DNA of 64,000 nt from Bradyrhizobium sp. AZCC 2262 (GCF_036924535.1 NZ_JAZHRT010000001.1:8804001-8868000); one strand, 5' to 3'; positions 17,111-25,810 are shown, numbered from the stretch's first letter. Made by a program: numbers and translations. Notes: generated by a model not told the origin, from the sequence alone.

Positions 17111-18511
17111 CTAATTCCTCGCATTCTTCGCCGCTTCCCGTCCCGCCACCCGTCCGAACACGCTGCCGATGGTCATGCCGATGCCGGCCGCGTAACCCTT
17201 GCCGAGCACGTTGCCGGCCATGATCTCGCCGGCCGCGAACATGTTGGCGGAAGGCTTGCCGTCCTTCATCACCATGCGCGACTGCTTGTTCACGCGGGTG
17301 CCAAGATAGGTGAAGGTGATACCGGGCCGCACCGGATAGGCAAGGTAAGGCGGCGTCTCGATCCTGCGTGCCCAATGCGTCTTGGGCGGCGTGATGCCTT
17401 CGGTGCGGCAGTCGTCGAGGATGGTGTGATCGAAGGTGCCGGGCTGCACCGCGGCGTTGAAATCGGTGACGGTTTTCTCCAGCGCCGCCGGACCGAGTTC
17501 GAGCTTGCCGGCGAGCTCGGCGATGGTGGCGCCTGCGATCGGCGGAAACAGCGTCGGCATGAAGCTGGTCACAACGGTGGAATCAAAAATGATGTAGGCG
17601 ATCTGGTCGGGCTGCGCCGCGACCAGCCGGCCCCAGATCGCGTAGCGCTTCGGCCAGATGTCCTCGCCCTCGTCATAGAAGCGCTGGGCGTGCTTGTTGA
17701 CGACGATGCCGAACACGACAGAGTCGTGGCGGGTGATGATGCCGCCGTCGAATTTCGGCGCGCGGGCATCGATGGCCACCGCATGGCATTGCGTGGGATC
17801 GCCGATGTCCTGCACGCCCTTGTCGAGCAGGAGCTTGAGAATGGAGCCGCGGTTATAAGGCGTGCCGCGGATCAGGAAATTGTCGGCGGCCTCGCCCCAA
17901 TACTCCTTCAGCCATTCGATGTTCGCTTCAAATCCGCCGGCGGCTGCCACCAGCGCCGAAGCGCGGATTTCGGCTGCGCCGTCGATCGGCTGCTTCAGCT
18001 TGGCGAACAGGAACATGCCGTCCTCGATCTGGAGGTCGGTAACTTCGGCGTCGTAGACGATCTCGACGCCAAGTTTTTCGGCAGTGAGATAAAGTGCGTT
18101 CAGCATCGCTCGTCCGCCGCCCAGGAAAAACGAGTTGGTGCGGCCCAGACTCAGCGTGCCGCCGAGCGAGGGCTGCCAGCGCACGCCCTGTTCGACGACC
18201 CAGTTCAGGATGTCCTTGGACTCCCGGATCATGAATTTTGCGAGTTCCTCGTCGGTCTGCCCGCCGGTCAGGCGCAGCAGATCGTCCCAGAATTCTTCCT
18301 CGCTGTAGGGGCCGGTGAGAATCTCGGTCGCCGCATCATGGGCGCAACGCATGTTGCGGGTGTGGCGGGTGTTGCCGCCGCGATAGAATTTTGGCGCGCC
18401 TTCCAGCACCAGTACGGAGGCACCGGCGCGCCGTGCGCTGATCGCGGCGCACAACGCGGCGTTACCGCCGCCGATCACCAGCACATCGAATTTTTTAGTG
18501 AGATCGACCAT
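17111..18511 (-). CDS. tcuA: FAD-dependent tricarballylate dehydrogenase TcuA
   Basis: The 466-residue flavoprotein oxidises tricarballylate to cis-aconitate. It belongs to the fumarate reductase/succinate dehydrogenase flavoprotein superfamily. The FAD motif VIGGGNAALCAAISAR is at residues 11-26, followed by LEGAPKFYRGGNTRHTRNMRCAH typical of TcuA. GGFEANIEWL and the C-terminal GEIMAGNVLGKGYAAGIGMTIGSVFGR close the FAD domain. Length is normal. The neighbour tcuB supplies electron transfer and an adjacent LysR gene resembles tcuR. A candidate operator palindrome lies 131-149 bases upstream of its ATG. Confidence 0.92.
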   Translation of the reverse strand: MVDLTKKFDVLVIGGGNAALCAAISARRAGASVLVLEGAPKFYRGGNTRHTRNMRCAHDAATEILTGPYSEEEFWDDLLRLTGGQTDEELAKFMIRESKDILNWVVEQGVRWQPSLGGTLSLGRTNSFFLGGGRAMLNALYLTAEKLGVEIVYDAEVTDLQIEDGMFLFAKLKQPIDGAAEIRASALVAAAGGFEANIEWLKEYWGEAADNFLIRGTPYNRGSILKLLLDKGVQDIGDPTQCHAVAIDARAPKFDGGIITRHDSVVFGIVVNKHAQRFYDEGEDIWPKRYAIWGRLVAAQPDQIAYIIFDSTVVTSFMPTLFPPIAGATIAELAGKLELGPAALEKTVTDFNAAVQPGTFDHTILDDCRTEGITPPKTHWARRIETPPYLAYPVRPGITFTYLGTRVNKQSRMVMKDGKPSANMFAAGEIMAGNVLGKGYAAGIGMTIGSVFGRVAGREAAKNARN

Positions 18512-18641
18512 GCGCTCTTGTTATCGTTGTTGGCATGGAAATCAAACCGGCGCTCGGCCAGGAAAATCCATCCGCCCCGGCGATTTTCTAGCCTGATGCA
18601 GAGGCCACGTCACGCGTCTCGTGCGCTCCGAAGTGGTGCCT

Positions 18642-18660
18642 CATGCGACGATGTCGCATG
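18642..18660. promoter_or_regulatory. Perfect 8-3-8 palindrome between the LysR gene and tcuA
   Basis: CATGCGAC, spacer GAT, GTCGCATG, in the 177-base gap between the LysR stop and the tcuA start. It could be an operator for the tcu operon or, less likely, a terminator for the regulator gene (no T-run follows). Confidence 0.45.
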
Positions 18661-18688
18661 CAACTCGCACTGCGGAATATCTGTCGCG

Positions 18689-19588
18689 TCAGGGCTCGCT
18701 CTGCACGGAGGCGAGCAGCCATTGCCGGAAGGCCGCGAGCTTGGGCGGGTCGTTCCGCCCCGAGGGCGAGACCAGATAAAAACCGGCGTCGACCGGAAAT
18801 GCGATGTTGAAGGGAACGACCAGCCGGCCCCTGGCGATGTCCTCCTGCACATAGGCGGTGCGGCCCATCGCAACGCCGAGGCCGTCGATCGCGGCCTGCA
18901 CCGTCATGAAGATCATGTCGAAGGTGACGCCGGGCTGTTTCGAAAAATCGGCCGGCAGACCGGCCACCGTCAGCCACAGCCGCCAGTCGTCGCTGTTGGC
19001 GTTGCTGGTGTGCAGCAGCACGTGATCCCGGAGGTCCTCGGGGCATTTCAGCGGCTTGTTGCCCCTAAGCAGCGCCGGGCTGCAGACCGGGAACAACTCG
19101 TCCGCCATCAGCCAGTCGGCGCGGACGCCCGGCCACTGGCCACGGCCGTAGCGGATTGCGGCATCGACATTGTCGCGCTGGAAATCGACCAGATTGGTCG
19201 AGGTGGTGATGCGGACGTCGATGCCGTGATGCTCTTCCTGAAACGCCGTCAACCGCGGCAACAGCCATTTGGCGGCGAGCGAGGCCAGCGTCGACACCGT
19301 CAGCACGTGGTCGTCGTCCTTGCGCAGCAGGCGGTCGGTCGCGAGCCTGAGGTCATTGAAGGCGGCGCGGATGCCGGGGAGATATTCCTCCGCCTGCTGC
19401 GTCAACGCCAGCGAACGGTTCTGGCGGATGAAAAGGCGAACGCCGAGCTCTTCCTCCAGCCGCTTGATCTGGTGGCTGATCGCGGTCTGCGTGACGTTCA
19501 ACTCGGAGGCGGCCTGGGTGAAGCTCAGATGCCGGGCCGCGGCCTCGAAGGCGCGCAATCCATTCAGCGACGGCAGCCTGGCGGTCAT
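18689..19588 (-). CDS. LysR-family transcriptional regulator, likely regulator of the tcu locus (TcuR/GcvA-like)
   Basis: The 299-residue protein has a winged helix-turn-helix at residues 5-65 (NGLRAFEAAARHLSFTQAASELNVTQTAISHQIKRLEEELGVRLFIR) and a periplasmic-binding-like co-inducer domain from about 90. The sequence SLNGLRAFEAAARHLSFTQAA is typical of the GcvA subgroup. It precedes tcuA on the same strand. In Salmonella the tcu genes are controlled by a LysR protein, which supports the assignment by context. The gene for the divergent DUF1127 protein starts 116 bases away. Confidence 0.87.
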   Translation of the reverse strand: MTARLPSLNGLRAFEAAARHLSFTQAASELNVTQTAISHQIKRLEEELGVRLFIRQNRSLALTQQAEEYLPGIRAAFNDLRLATDRLLRKDDDHVLTVSTLASLAAKWLLPRLTAFQEEHHGIDVRITTSTNLVDFQRDNVDAAIRYGRGQWPGVRADWLMADELFPVCSPALLRGNKPLKCPEDLRDHVLLHTSNANSDDWRLWLTVAGLPADFSKQPGVTFDMIFMTVQAAIDGLGVAMGRTAYVQEDIARGRLVVPFNIAFPVDAGFYLVSPSGRNDPPKLAAFRQWLLASVQSEP

Positions 19589-19703
19589 TCGGGGATTCCC
19601 AAATACATGAGTTTATATCATCCGAAGCGGTACAAAGTGTCGTTTGTGGACGGTCGCGGGACGGCAGATATTAGCGGCAAGAGATTAGTAACAGGAGCCG
19701 AAA

Positions 19704-19907
19704 ATGTCCACTTATACGCATGAATCGATGATAAATCATCATGGTACGGGCTTTTTGACCCAGCTGGCCGAAACCCTCCATGTCTGGCGGCAGCGCTACC
19801 GCTCACGCCGCGAACTGGCCCAGTGGTCCGACCGGGAACTCCATGACGTCGGCATCTCCTGGAGCGATGTCGCCTACGAGGCCGAAAAACCGTTCTGGCG
19901 GGCTTAG
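19704..19907 (+). CDS. DUF1127 small basic protein
   Basis: The 67-residue protein matches DUF1127 in its second half, RQRYRSRRELAQWSDRELHDVGISWSDVAYEAEKPFW, with the Arg-rich turn and the conserved RELHDVGISWSD. DUF1127 proteins are known in alphaproteobacteria as small RNA-binding regulators affecting phosphate and carbon metabolism and RNA turnover. The ATG at 19704 follows GGAGCC. It is divergent from the LysR gene, and a GNAT gene follows on the same strand 71 bases later. Confidence 0.87.
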   Translation: MSTYTHESMINHHGTGFLTQLAETLHVWRQRYRSRRELAQWSDRELHDVGISWSDVAYEAEKPFWRA

Positions 19908-19978
19908 ATGGCAGCCAAGCCGGCGTCGCCTCATCAGGGGGACGCCGGCCATCTTCTCGTGCTCCGCGGGAGCCAGCA

Positions 19979-20599
19979 ATGACCACGATGCGTCTCGACG
20001 ATCTCAGGCAATATTCAGACGTGCTGCGTTCGCGGAACGGGCAGATGGTAACGGTGCGCTTCGTCGAGCCGCGCGATGCGGAGGCCTTGCAGAACTATTT
20101 CCGATCGCTGACCACGCGCTCCCGCTACAACCGTTTCCTCGGCGCGACCCGCGAATTGCCACCGTCGCTGCTTGAGGATTTCATCCATGTCGGCGAGGCG
20201 GATCGATTTAGCGTGGTCGCGACCATGCTGGTCGACGGCCACGAGACCATCGTCGGCGAAGCGCGCTATGCCTTTGACAGCGAAACCACTGCAATCGAAT
20301 TCGGCCTGTCGATCGACGATCGCTGGCAGGGCCACGGCATCGGCAAGGCGCTGATGAAAAATCTTGAATGCCGCGCGGCTTCATTCGGCGCGACGCGCCT
20401 GTTCGGCGACACGCTGCGCTCCAACGACGCGATGATCGCGCTCGCCCGCAAGGCCGGCTACGCTTTCACCAATACGCCCAACGACTGGAAGCTGACGCGC
20501 TTCCAGAAAGAGATCCCTGTCGAGCCGCAGGAAATCCCATGCGCCAGTTGGCGGCTTGCCGCCGTCTCTCCCAGCGCAATGTCCTCGCTTGCGGTTTGA
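19979..20599 (+). CDS. GNAT-family N-acetyltransferase
   Basis: The 206-residue protein has the GNAT fold: VTVRFVEPRDAEALQNYFRSL at the start, motif A in FGLSIDDRWQGHGIGKALMKNLE (acetyl-CoA pyrophosphate loop, Q/RxxGxG/A present as QGHGIG), and a conserved SNDAMIALARKAGY motif B. It resembles PatZ-like single-domain acetyltransferases. The substrate is unknown. A strong intrinsic terminator follows directly (20607-20641). Confidence 0.85.
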   Translation: MTTMRLDDLRQYSDVLRSRNGQMVTVRFVEPRDAEALQNYFRSLTTRSRYNRFLGATRELPPSLLEDFIHVGEADRFSVVATMLVDGHETIVGEARYAFDSETTAIEFGLSIDDRWQGHGIGKALMKNLECRAASFGATRLFGDTLRSNDAMIALARKAGYAFTNTPNDWKLTRFQKEIPVEPQEIPCASWRLAAVSPSAMSSLAV

Positions 20600-20606
20600 C
20601 ACACTG

Positions 20607-20641
20607 AGCCCGGTTCTGGCCATCCAGAACCGGGCTATTTT
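20607..20641 (+). terminator. Intrinsic terminator after the GNAT gene
   Basis: AGCCCGGTTCTGG, loop CCAT, CCAGAACCGGGCT: a perfect 13-bp stem followed by ATTTT. It starts 8 bases after the stop codon. Confidence 0.85.
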
Positions 20642-20717
20642 CTCGCGACAGCGCCACAGCGTTGATAATCCCCGTGTCCCGGTCTAGCCTCCGCGTCACT
20701 GACGAAAGGGGCTGGTC

Positions 20718-21119
20718 ATGACAGTCGATGCTGGTTTCGTGCGGCAGATTTTCGCCAGCCTCGAGCATGGCGATGGCGCGGGCTTTTTCACCCACGTTGC
20801 CGACAACGTCGATTGGACCGTGATGGGCACGCATCCGCTCGCCGGTCATTACAAATCGAAGGCCGATTTCATCGCCGGCACATTTGCAAAGCTGGGTCAG
20901 GTGCTGCCGAACGGCGCTCAATTGCATGTCGACGGCTTGATCGTGACTGATGATGTGGCGATTGTTGAATTGCATTCCGAAGCGACCGCCAGGAACGGCT
21001 TTCGCTTCGACAATCATTATTGCTGGGTCTGCTACTTCAGGAGCGACACCATCGTGCGCGTGCGCGCCTATCTGGATTCGGTGATGGTGGCGCAGCTGTT
21101 TGAGGAGAATCCGATCTAG
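20718..21119 (+). CDS. NTF2-like (SnoaL/ketosteroid isomerase fold) protein
   Basis: The 133-residue single-domain protein shows the cone-shaped NTF2 pattern: an N-terminal helix (FVRQIFASLEHGDGAGFFTHVADNVDWTVMG), then HPLAGHYKSKADFIAGTF and beta strands VAIVELHSEA and CWVCYFRSDTIVRVRAYLDSVMVAQLF. No catalytic Asp dyad can be placed confidently, so it may be a ligand-binding protein. AAAGGGGCTGGTC precedes the ATG. It is monocistronic and convergent with the crotonase gene through a palindromic repeat. Confidence 0.8.
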   Translation: MTVDAGFVRQIFASLEHGDGAGFFTHVADNVDWTVMGTHPLAGHYKSKADFIAGTFAKLGQVLPNGAQLHVDGLIVTDDVAIVELHSEATARNGFRFDNHYCWVCYFRSDTIVRVRAYLDSVMVAQLFEENPI

Positions 21120-21131
21120 ATTCGCGTTCTC

Positions 21132-21220
21132 GTAGCCCGGATGGAGCGAAGCGCAATCCGGGGCCGGTCTACCCGCATGAGAGAGTCGCCCCGGATTTCG
21201 CTGCGCTCCATCCGGGCTAC
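21132..21220. repeat. Palindromic intergenic repeat, GTAGCCCGGATG family
   Basis: GTAGCCCGGATGGAGCGAAG and its reverse complement form the arms. It is a second copy of the element at 14717-14793, lying between convergent genes where it could act as a bidirectional terminator. Confidence 0.8.
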
Positions 21221-21233
21221 AAGATACCCCCTC

Positions 21234-22064
21234 CTACGCGCCCCTGAACACCGCCTTGCGCTTCTCAATGAAGGCCTGCACGGCCTCCTTGTGATCGGCT
21301 GTCACCTGGGTTCGGATCATGCGCTCGGCCTCGTGATCGCGCGCCGTGGCGAAATCGAACATCAAGGCTTCGTCGAGATTGTCCTTCATATAGCGGATCG
21401 CGATCGTCGGCCCGTCGGCCATGGATTTAGCGAGCGCGAAGGCTTCGGCCTGCAGTTTGTCGTCCGGCACGACGCGGTTGACCAGGCCGATCGCCTCGCA
21501 GCGCGCCGCATCGACCCTGTCGCAAGTGAACATCAATTCCCGCGCCCGCGATGTGCCGACCAAGCGTGTCAGGAGCCAGGCGATGCCGTAATCGCCGCTC
21601 AGGCCGACCTTAAGGTAGCCGGTGGAAAGGAATGCCGATTGCGCTGATATCCGCATGTCGCAGGCCAATGCCAAAGCGAGGCCGGCGCCGACCGCGGGGC
21701 CGGGCAGGGCGGCAATGGTCGGCTTGCGCACCGAGACCAGCGCGCCGGTCAGCAGACGCTGCCGCTCCTGCAGATCGGCGACCCGCTCGTCATGGGACAT
21801 TTCGAGCTTCATCTTGTCGCGATTCGCGCCCATGCCCTTGACGTTGCCGCCGGCGCAGAACGCCGTGCCCGCGCCGGTCAGCAACAGCACACCGACATCG
21901 GGGTTCTCGCCGCAGGCCTTGATCATGTTGCGCAAGGCCGGGGTCAGATTGTCCGACATCGCGTTGCGGGCCTCGGGGCGGTTCAGCGTGATGATGGCGA
22001 CGCGGTCGCGGATCACGCAGAGCAGTTCGTCGGTGCCGGTCTCGATTTTGGTTTCGGTGGTCAT
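21234..22064 (-). CDS. Enoyl-CoA hydratase/isomerase (crotonase family)
   Basis: The 276-residue protein has the crotonase fold: IITLNRPEARNAMS at the start, oxyanion-hole motif GAGTAFCAGGNVKGMG and second-half PGPAVGAGLALALACDMRISA. The residues corresponding to the catalytic glutamates of rat enoyl-CoA hydratase fall in the LKVGLSGDYGIAWLLTRLVG region; the first Glu is not obvious here, so an isomerase or lyase activity is possible. GGGGGA precedes the ATG. The next gene on the strand is an SDR protein, 87 bases upstream, with a small repeat between. Confidence 0.87.
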   Translation of the reverse strand: MTTETKIETGTDELLCVIRDRVAIITLNRPEARNAMSDNLTPALRNMIKACGENPDVGVLLLTGAGTAFCAGGNVKGMGANRDKMKLEMSHDERVADLQERQRLLTGALVSVRKPTIAALPGPAVGAGLALALACDMRISAQSAFLSTGYLKVGLSGDYGIAWLLTRLVGTSRARELMFTCDRVDAARCEAIGLVNRVVPDDKLQAEAFALAKSMADGPTIAIRYMKDNLDEALMFDFATARDHEAERMIRTQVTADHKEAVQAFIEKRKAVFRGA

Positions 22065-22108
22065 GGGGTCCCCCTGTTGTTGTTATTTCCGTCGTTGCGA
22101 GGAGTTCG

Positions 22109-22142
22109 TAGGGTGGGCAAAGCGAAGCTTACCCACCCTACG
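22109..22142. repeat. Short palindromic repeat, CGTAGGGTGGGC family
   Basis: CGTAGGGTGGGCAAAGCG and TACCCACCCTACG form one stem-loop. It is the minimal form of the repeats at 9383 and 32661. Confidence 0.7.
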
Positions 22143-22151
22143 GCGTTCCGT

Positions 22152-22853
22152 CTAAAACTTCTCCACCCATGGCCGCAATTCGACCTCCCAGCTCCAGGCG
22201 CTGCGCGGCTGTTGCAGCACGTTCCAGTAGCTCAATGCAATCGCGTCGGGATCGAGCATCGAGTCCGGCCGGTCGGCAGGCTCGGCTCGCGCCGCGCTAC
22301 GAATTCCGCCATCGATGACGAAATGCGCGACATGGATGCCTTGCGGTGACAATTCGCGCGCCATGCTCTGGGCCAGCCCGCGCAGCGCGAACTTGCCCAT
22401 CGCGAACGGCGCGGATTGGGCATAGCCCTTGACGCTGGCGGAAGCGCCGGTGAACAGGATCGCGCCGTGCTTGTTGGGCAACATGCGTGTTGCCGCCTGT
22501 TGGGCCACCAGAAAACCGCCGAACGCCGAAACGGCAATTGCTTGCGCGACATCCGCCGGCACCAGATCGGTAAAGGCGCCGCGCGCCCGTCCGCTGGCGT
22601 TGTAGACGACGATATCGGGCGTGCCGATCTCGCGCTCGACCATGCCGAACAGACGCTCGACCTCTTCGGCTTCGGTCGCATTGCAGGCAAAGGCGCGGGC
22701 GCCGGTCTCGGTGCAGAGCGCGCCGAGCTTCTCGATCTTGCGCGCGGCGAGGGCAACCTTGATGCCTTCGCGCGCGAACAGCCGCGCCAGCGAGGCGCTC
22801 AATCCTTCGCCGGCACCGACGATGAGGGCAATCTTGTATTTTGGAATTTCCAT
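22152..22853 (-). CDS. Short-chain dehydrogenase/reductase family protein lacking the catalytic tyrosine
   Basis: The 233-residue Rossmann protein has a nucleotide motif LIVGAGEGLSASLARLF in place of TGxxxGIG, and VVYNASGRARG for NAG. The Ser motif is FTGASASVKG, but the YxxxK motif reads FAMGK: the tyrosine is phenylalanine with the lysine kept. Such proteins exist as an uncharacterised SDR subgroup. It may be a poor or non-classical dehydrogenase. GGAGAG is 8 bases from the ATG. It sits 33 bases after the GST gene. Confidence 0.85.
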   Translation of the reverse strand: MEIPKYKIALIVGAGEGLSASLARLFAREGIKVALAARKIEKLGALCTETGARAFACNATEAEEVERLFGMVEREIGTPDIVVYNASGRARGAFTDLVPADVAQAIAVSAFGGFLVAQQAATRMLPNKHGAILFTGASASVKGYAQSAPFAMGKFALRGLAQSMARELSPQGIHVAHFVIDGGIRSAARAEPADRPDSMLDPDAIALSYWNVLQQPRSAWSWEVELRPWVEKF

Positions 22854-22886
22854 GAGCGCTCTCCAGAGAAGACCGGGAACTGGTAT

Positions 22887-23885
22887 CTAGGCGCGCAATC
22901 CCGCAAGGCAACCCGCGGCGGCCAGGATCATGTCGAGATCCCGCTTGTCGGCGATGGCTGCATATTTCGCGCGCAGCATGCCGAGCGACCGGGCGTGATA
23001 TTTCTGCGGCTTCTGGGTCCAGACCTTGTCGCCGAGCGCGACACTGAATTCGTCCTTGCCCTCGGCCAGCGCACGCTCGTTGGCGAGCGTCCACGGCCAG
23101 AACTGCCGGCCGACCTGTTTGGTCAGGATCGGCATCAGCGTCGGCGCCAGCGCGGTCCATGCTTCGAATTCACCCTCGGCCCGTGGCCACAACATGCGGT
23201 GAATCCAGCCGAGCACATGCGGCGCACCGCCGCCGATCAGGGCGCCGACGGTCGGATCGGTCCACATTTCATAGAACTGACCCCAAAGACCGAAATCGCC
23301 GTAGGCCGGCCGTGCGCCGAACAGATAAGGGCGCGTGGCGAGATGTGTGTCGAGCAGGCCGAGCATCTCCTGAAAGCCTGCCTCGATCTGCGGCGCGGTC
23401 ACGGCGTTGGAGCCGACAAACCAGACCCGGTCCACCATGCGCGCCCGCACCTGAAGGGCGAACGCATCATGCTCCTGCTCGCTGGCCTTCGGCGCACGCA
23501 TCCGCGCGATACGTCCGGCCGAGGAGATCTGGTCGACATCGCGGGCCCAGCGATAGTGGAACATCCACTTGTTGCCCCACTCGTCGCCGAACTCCTCGAT
23601 CAGCGCGGAGATGAATTGCGTCACGGGCTCGGCGGGATGGATCGACGTTTCAGGGTAAAGCTTCTCGATTTGGTCGATGATCGGGGTGGAATCCTGGATG
23701 CCAGTACCGTCAGGCGTCACCACCAGCGGGATGATCGGCATTTTGGCGTATTTCTCAAATTCCGCCTGGCTAGCGGCATTACGCAAGATCCATTGGTGCG
23801 GGATGTCCTTGTAACGGAAATAGGAGCGGACCTTGACGGAGTAGGGCGACATCTCGGCGCCGATGATGCGATATCCGTCCGCCAT
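22887..23885 (-). CDS. Glutathione S-transferase-family protein
   Basis: The 332-residue protein starts at the ATG ending at 23885, with GGAGG 8 bases before it; an upstream in-frame TTG overlaps that site. The thioredoxin-like N-terminal domain reads YRIIGAEMSPYSVKVRSYFRYKDIPHQWI, with the Ser of SPYS as the likely GSH-contact residue, and DSTPIIDQIEKLYPE ends the domain. A large all-helical C-terminal part follows. At over 300 residues it is longer than classical GSTs. Its gene leads the minus-strand set with the SDR and crotonase genes. Confidence 0.8.
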   Translation of the reverse strand: MADGYRIIGAEMSPYSVKVRSYFRYKDIPHQWILRNAASQAEFEKYAKMPIIPLVVTPDGTGIQDSTPIIDQIEKLYPETSIHPAEPVTQFISALIEEFGDEWGNKWMFHYRWARDVDQISSAGRIARMRAPKASEQEHDAFALQVRARMVDRVWFVGSNAVTAPQIEAGFQEMLGLLDTHLATRPYLFGARPAYGDFGLWGQFYEMWTDPTVGALIGGGAPHVLGWIHRMLWPRAEGEFEAWTALAPTLMPILTKQVGRQFWPWTLANERALAEGKDEFSVALGDKVWTQKPQKYHARSLGMLRAKYAAIADKRDLDMILAAAGCLAGLRA

Positions 23886-23976
23886 GGGGTGTTCCTCCAA
23901 TTATGCTTGTTGACGGCGCGACCGCCTGCGTTATCGGTAGATGATCAATATCAGGTGGAACGAACAAGGGCTAAAT

Positions 23977-25758
23977 ATGCAGCCACGCATGCATGATCGC
24001 GCGACAGCTTCGGCCAATCAGCCGGGATTGCTCGCGCCTGATACGACGGGGATGAATTTCTACCGGGCCGATCCGGCGCTGACTGATCTGCTGCGGCTCC
24101 ATCTCCCCGACGCGCTGTTCCGCCATATCGAGCCGCATCTCGAGCGCCTCGGCGAGCTGGCCGGCGGCTATCTCGACGAATGTGCGCGGCTTGCCGACCG
24201 CCACACGCCGGTGCTGCACCAGCGCGACAAGTTCGGCCGCGATACGCAGTACATCGAATATCACCCGGCCTATCGCGAACTGGAAAAAGCCGCGTTCGGC
24301 GAATTCGGCATTCACGCGCTGTCGATCCGCAAGGGCATCATGGGCTGGCCGGACAAATATCCCGTCGTCGCCAAGCATGCCTTCACGTTCCTGTTCAATC
24401 AGACCGAGTTCGGCATGGGCTGCCCGATCAACGTCACCGACGGCTGCGCAAAACTGCTCAACAATTTCGGCAGCGAGGCGCTGAAGGCGAAATATCTCGA
24501 CGGGCTGACCCAGACCGACATGAGCAAGCTGACCCAGGGCGGCCAGTTCATGACCGAGAAAGAAGGCGGCTCCGACGTCGGCACGCTGACGACGACGGCC
24601 ATGCAGGAAGGCGATCACTGGCGGCTCCATGGCGAAAAATGGTTCTGCTCCAATGCCGACGCCAAAGTGGTGATGCTGCTGGCGCGGCCCGAGGGAGCGG
24701 GCCCCGGCACGCGCGGCGTCGGGCTGTTCCTGATGCCGCGGTATCTCGAGGACGGTTCGCAGAACCACTACCGGATCGTTCGCCTGAAGGACAAGCTCGG
24801 CACCCGCTCGATGGCCTCAGGCGAAATCAAGTTCGAAGGCGCTATCGCCTATGCCGTCGGCAAGCTCGACCGCGGTTTTGTGCAGATGGCCGAGATGGTC
24901 AATTCTTCGCGGCTTTCCAACGGCGTCAAATCCACCGCGCTGATGCGGCGCGCGCACCATGATGCGATGACGGTGGCGCGAAACCGCGTGGTGTTCGGCA
25001 GCCGCATCGTCGACCTGCCGCTGGCGCGGCGGCAATTGATGAAGATCATGCTGCCGACCGAGCAGGCGCTGTCGATGAGTTTTCTCACCGCGGACGCGCT
25101 TGATCGTGCGGAAGCCGGCAGCCAGGACGCCGCGGCGTTGCTGCGGATCTTGACGCCGACGCTGAAATTCCGCGCGACGCGCGATGCGCGCAAGGTCTGC
25201 GGCGACGCTTTGGAGATGCGCGGCGGCATCGGCTACATCGAGGAATTCGCCACAGCTCGGTTGCTGCGCGATGCCCATCTCGGCTCGATCTGGGAGGGCA
25301 CCGGTAATATCGTCGCGATCGATGCGCTGACGCGCGCGGTCGGTCGTCACGGCGCCGATGCGGCGTTGGCGGCGGACCTGCACGCTCGCCTCGGCGACAG
25401 CGCCAATGTGCCGCAGGCCTGGCGCGATCGCCTGCGCGAACTGACTGATCGCGCGATCGGCTTCGCCCGCGAAGTGGCCAGCCGGAGCGACAATGAGGGC
25501 GATGCGCGGCGCGCCACCAGCCTGCTCTATCATGTCGCCAGCGCCGTTGCGCTGGCCTGGGAGGGCGGGCGCATCCACGAGATGCGCGGCGACGCCAGAC
25601 GGCTCCTGCTGTCGCGCATGGTGATCGATCATCGCGTCGCGGCGGGTGATCCGTTCCGGCTCGCGGAAAATGCGACCCGGCGCGCCATCACCGATCATTT
25701 GCTCGGCGAGCGCAACGTTGGCATGGCCGAGGTTGGCGAATTGCTCGTCGCGGCGTAG
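23977..25758 (+). CDS. Acyl-CoA dehydrogenase (long form, AidB/ACAD11-like)
   Basis: The 593-residue flavoenzyme starts at MQPRMHDRATAS, the ATG after AAGGG; a 12-codon longer start is possible. Core motifs are TQGGQFMTEKEGGSDVG, HGEKWFCSNADA, RGVGLFLMPRYLEDG and the C-terminal FAD loop LGSIWEGTGNIVAIDALTRA, where EGTGN includes the catalytic-position Glu. A helical C-terminal extension of about 140 residues follows, as in AidB-like proteins. It is followed 52 bases later by a zinc alcohol dehydrogenase. Substrate is not evident. Confidence 0.88.
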   Translation: MQPRMHDRATASANQPGLLAPDTTGMNFYRADPALTDLLRLHLPDALFRHIEPHLERLGELAGGYLDECARLADRHTPVLHQRDKFGRDTQYIEYHPAYRELEKAAFGEFGIHALSIRKGIMGWPDKYPVVAKHAFTFLFNQTEFGMGCPINVTDGCAKLLNNFGSEALKAKYLDGLTQTDMSKLTQGGQFMTEKEGGSDVGTLTTTAMQEGDHWRLHGEKWFCSNADAKVVMLLARPEGAGPGTRGVGLFLMPRYLEDGSQNHYRIVRLKDKLGTRSMASGEIKFEGAIAYAVGKLDRGFVQMAEMVNSSRLSNGVKSTALMRRAHHDAMTVARNRVVFGSRIVDLPLARRQLMKIMLPTEQALSMSFLTADALDRAEAGSQDAAALLRILTPTLKFRATRDARKVCGDALEMRGGIGYIEEFATARLLRDAHLGSIWEGTGNIVAIDALTRAVGRHGADAALAADLHARLGDSANVPQAWRDRLRELTDRAIGFAREVASRSDNEGDARRATSLLYHVASAVALAWEGGRIHEMRGDARRLLLSRMVIDHRVAAGDPFRLAENATRRAITDHLLGERNVGMAEVGELLVAA

Positions 25759-25810
25759 GCTGCCGTTAGTTCAAGTCAAAAAAAGAACAGAAATCAAAGG
25801 GGGAATACCG

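Noticed and set aside
14576..19723. A 1715-codon open frame on the plus strand across the whole tcu locus
   Set aside because: It is antisense to tcuB, the hydrolase, tcuA and the LysR gene, which have full-length motifs. Its translation is Arg/His/Gln-rich without domains. Long antisense frames are expected at this GC content.
22416..23996. A 526-codon plus-strand open frame
   Set aside because: It covers the SDR and GST genes in antisense and shows no domain.
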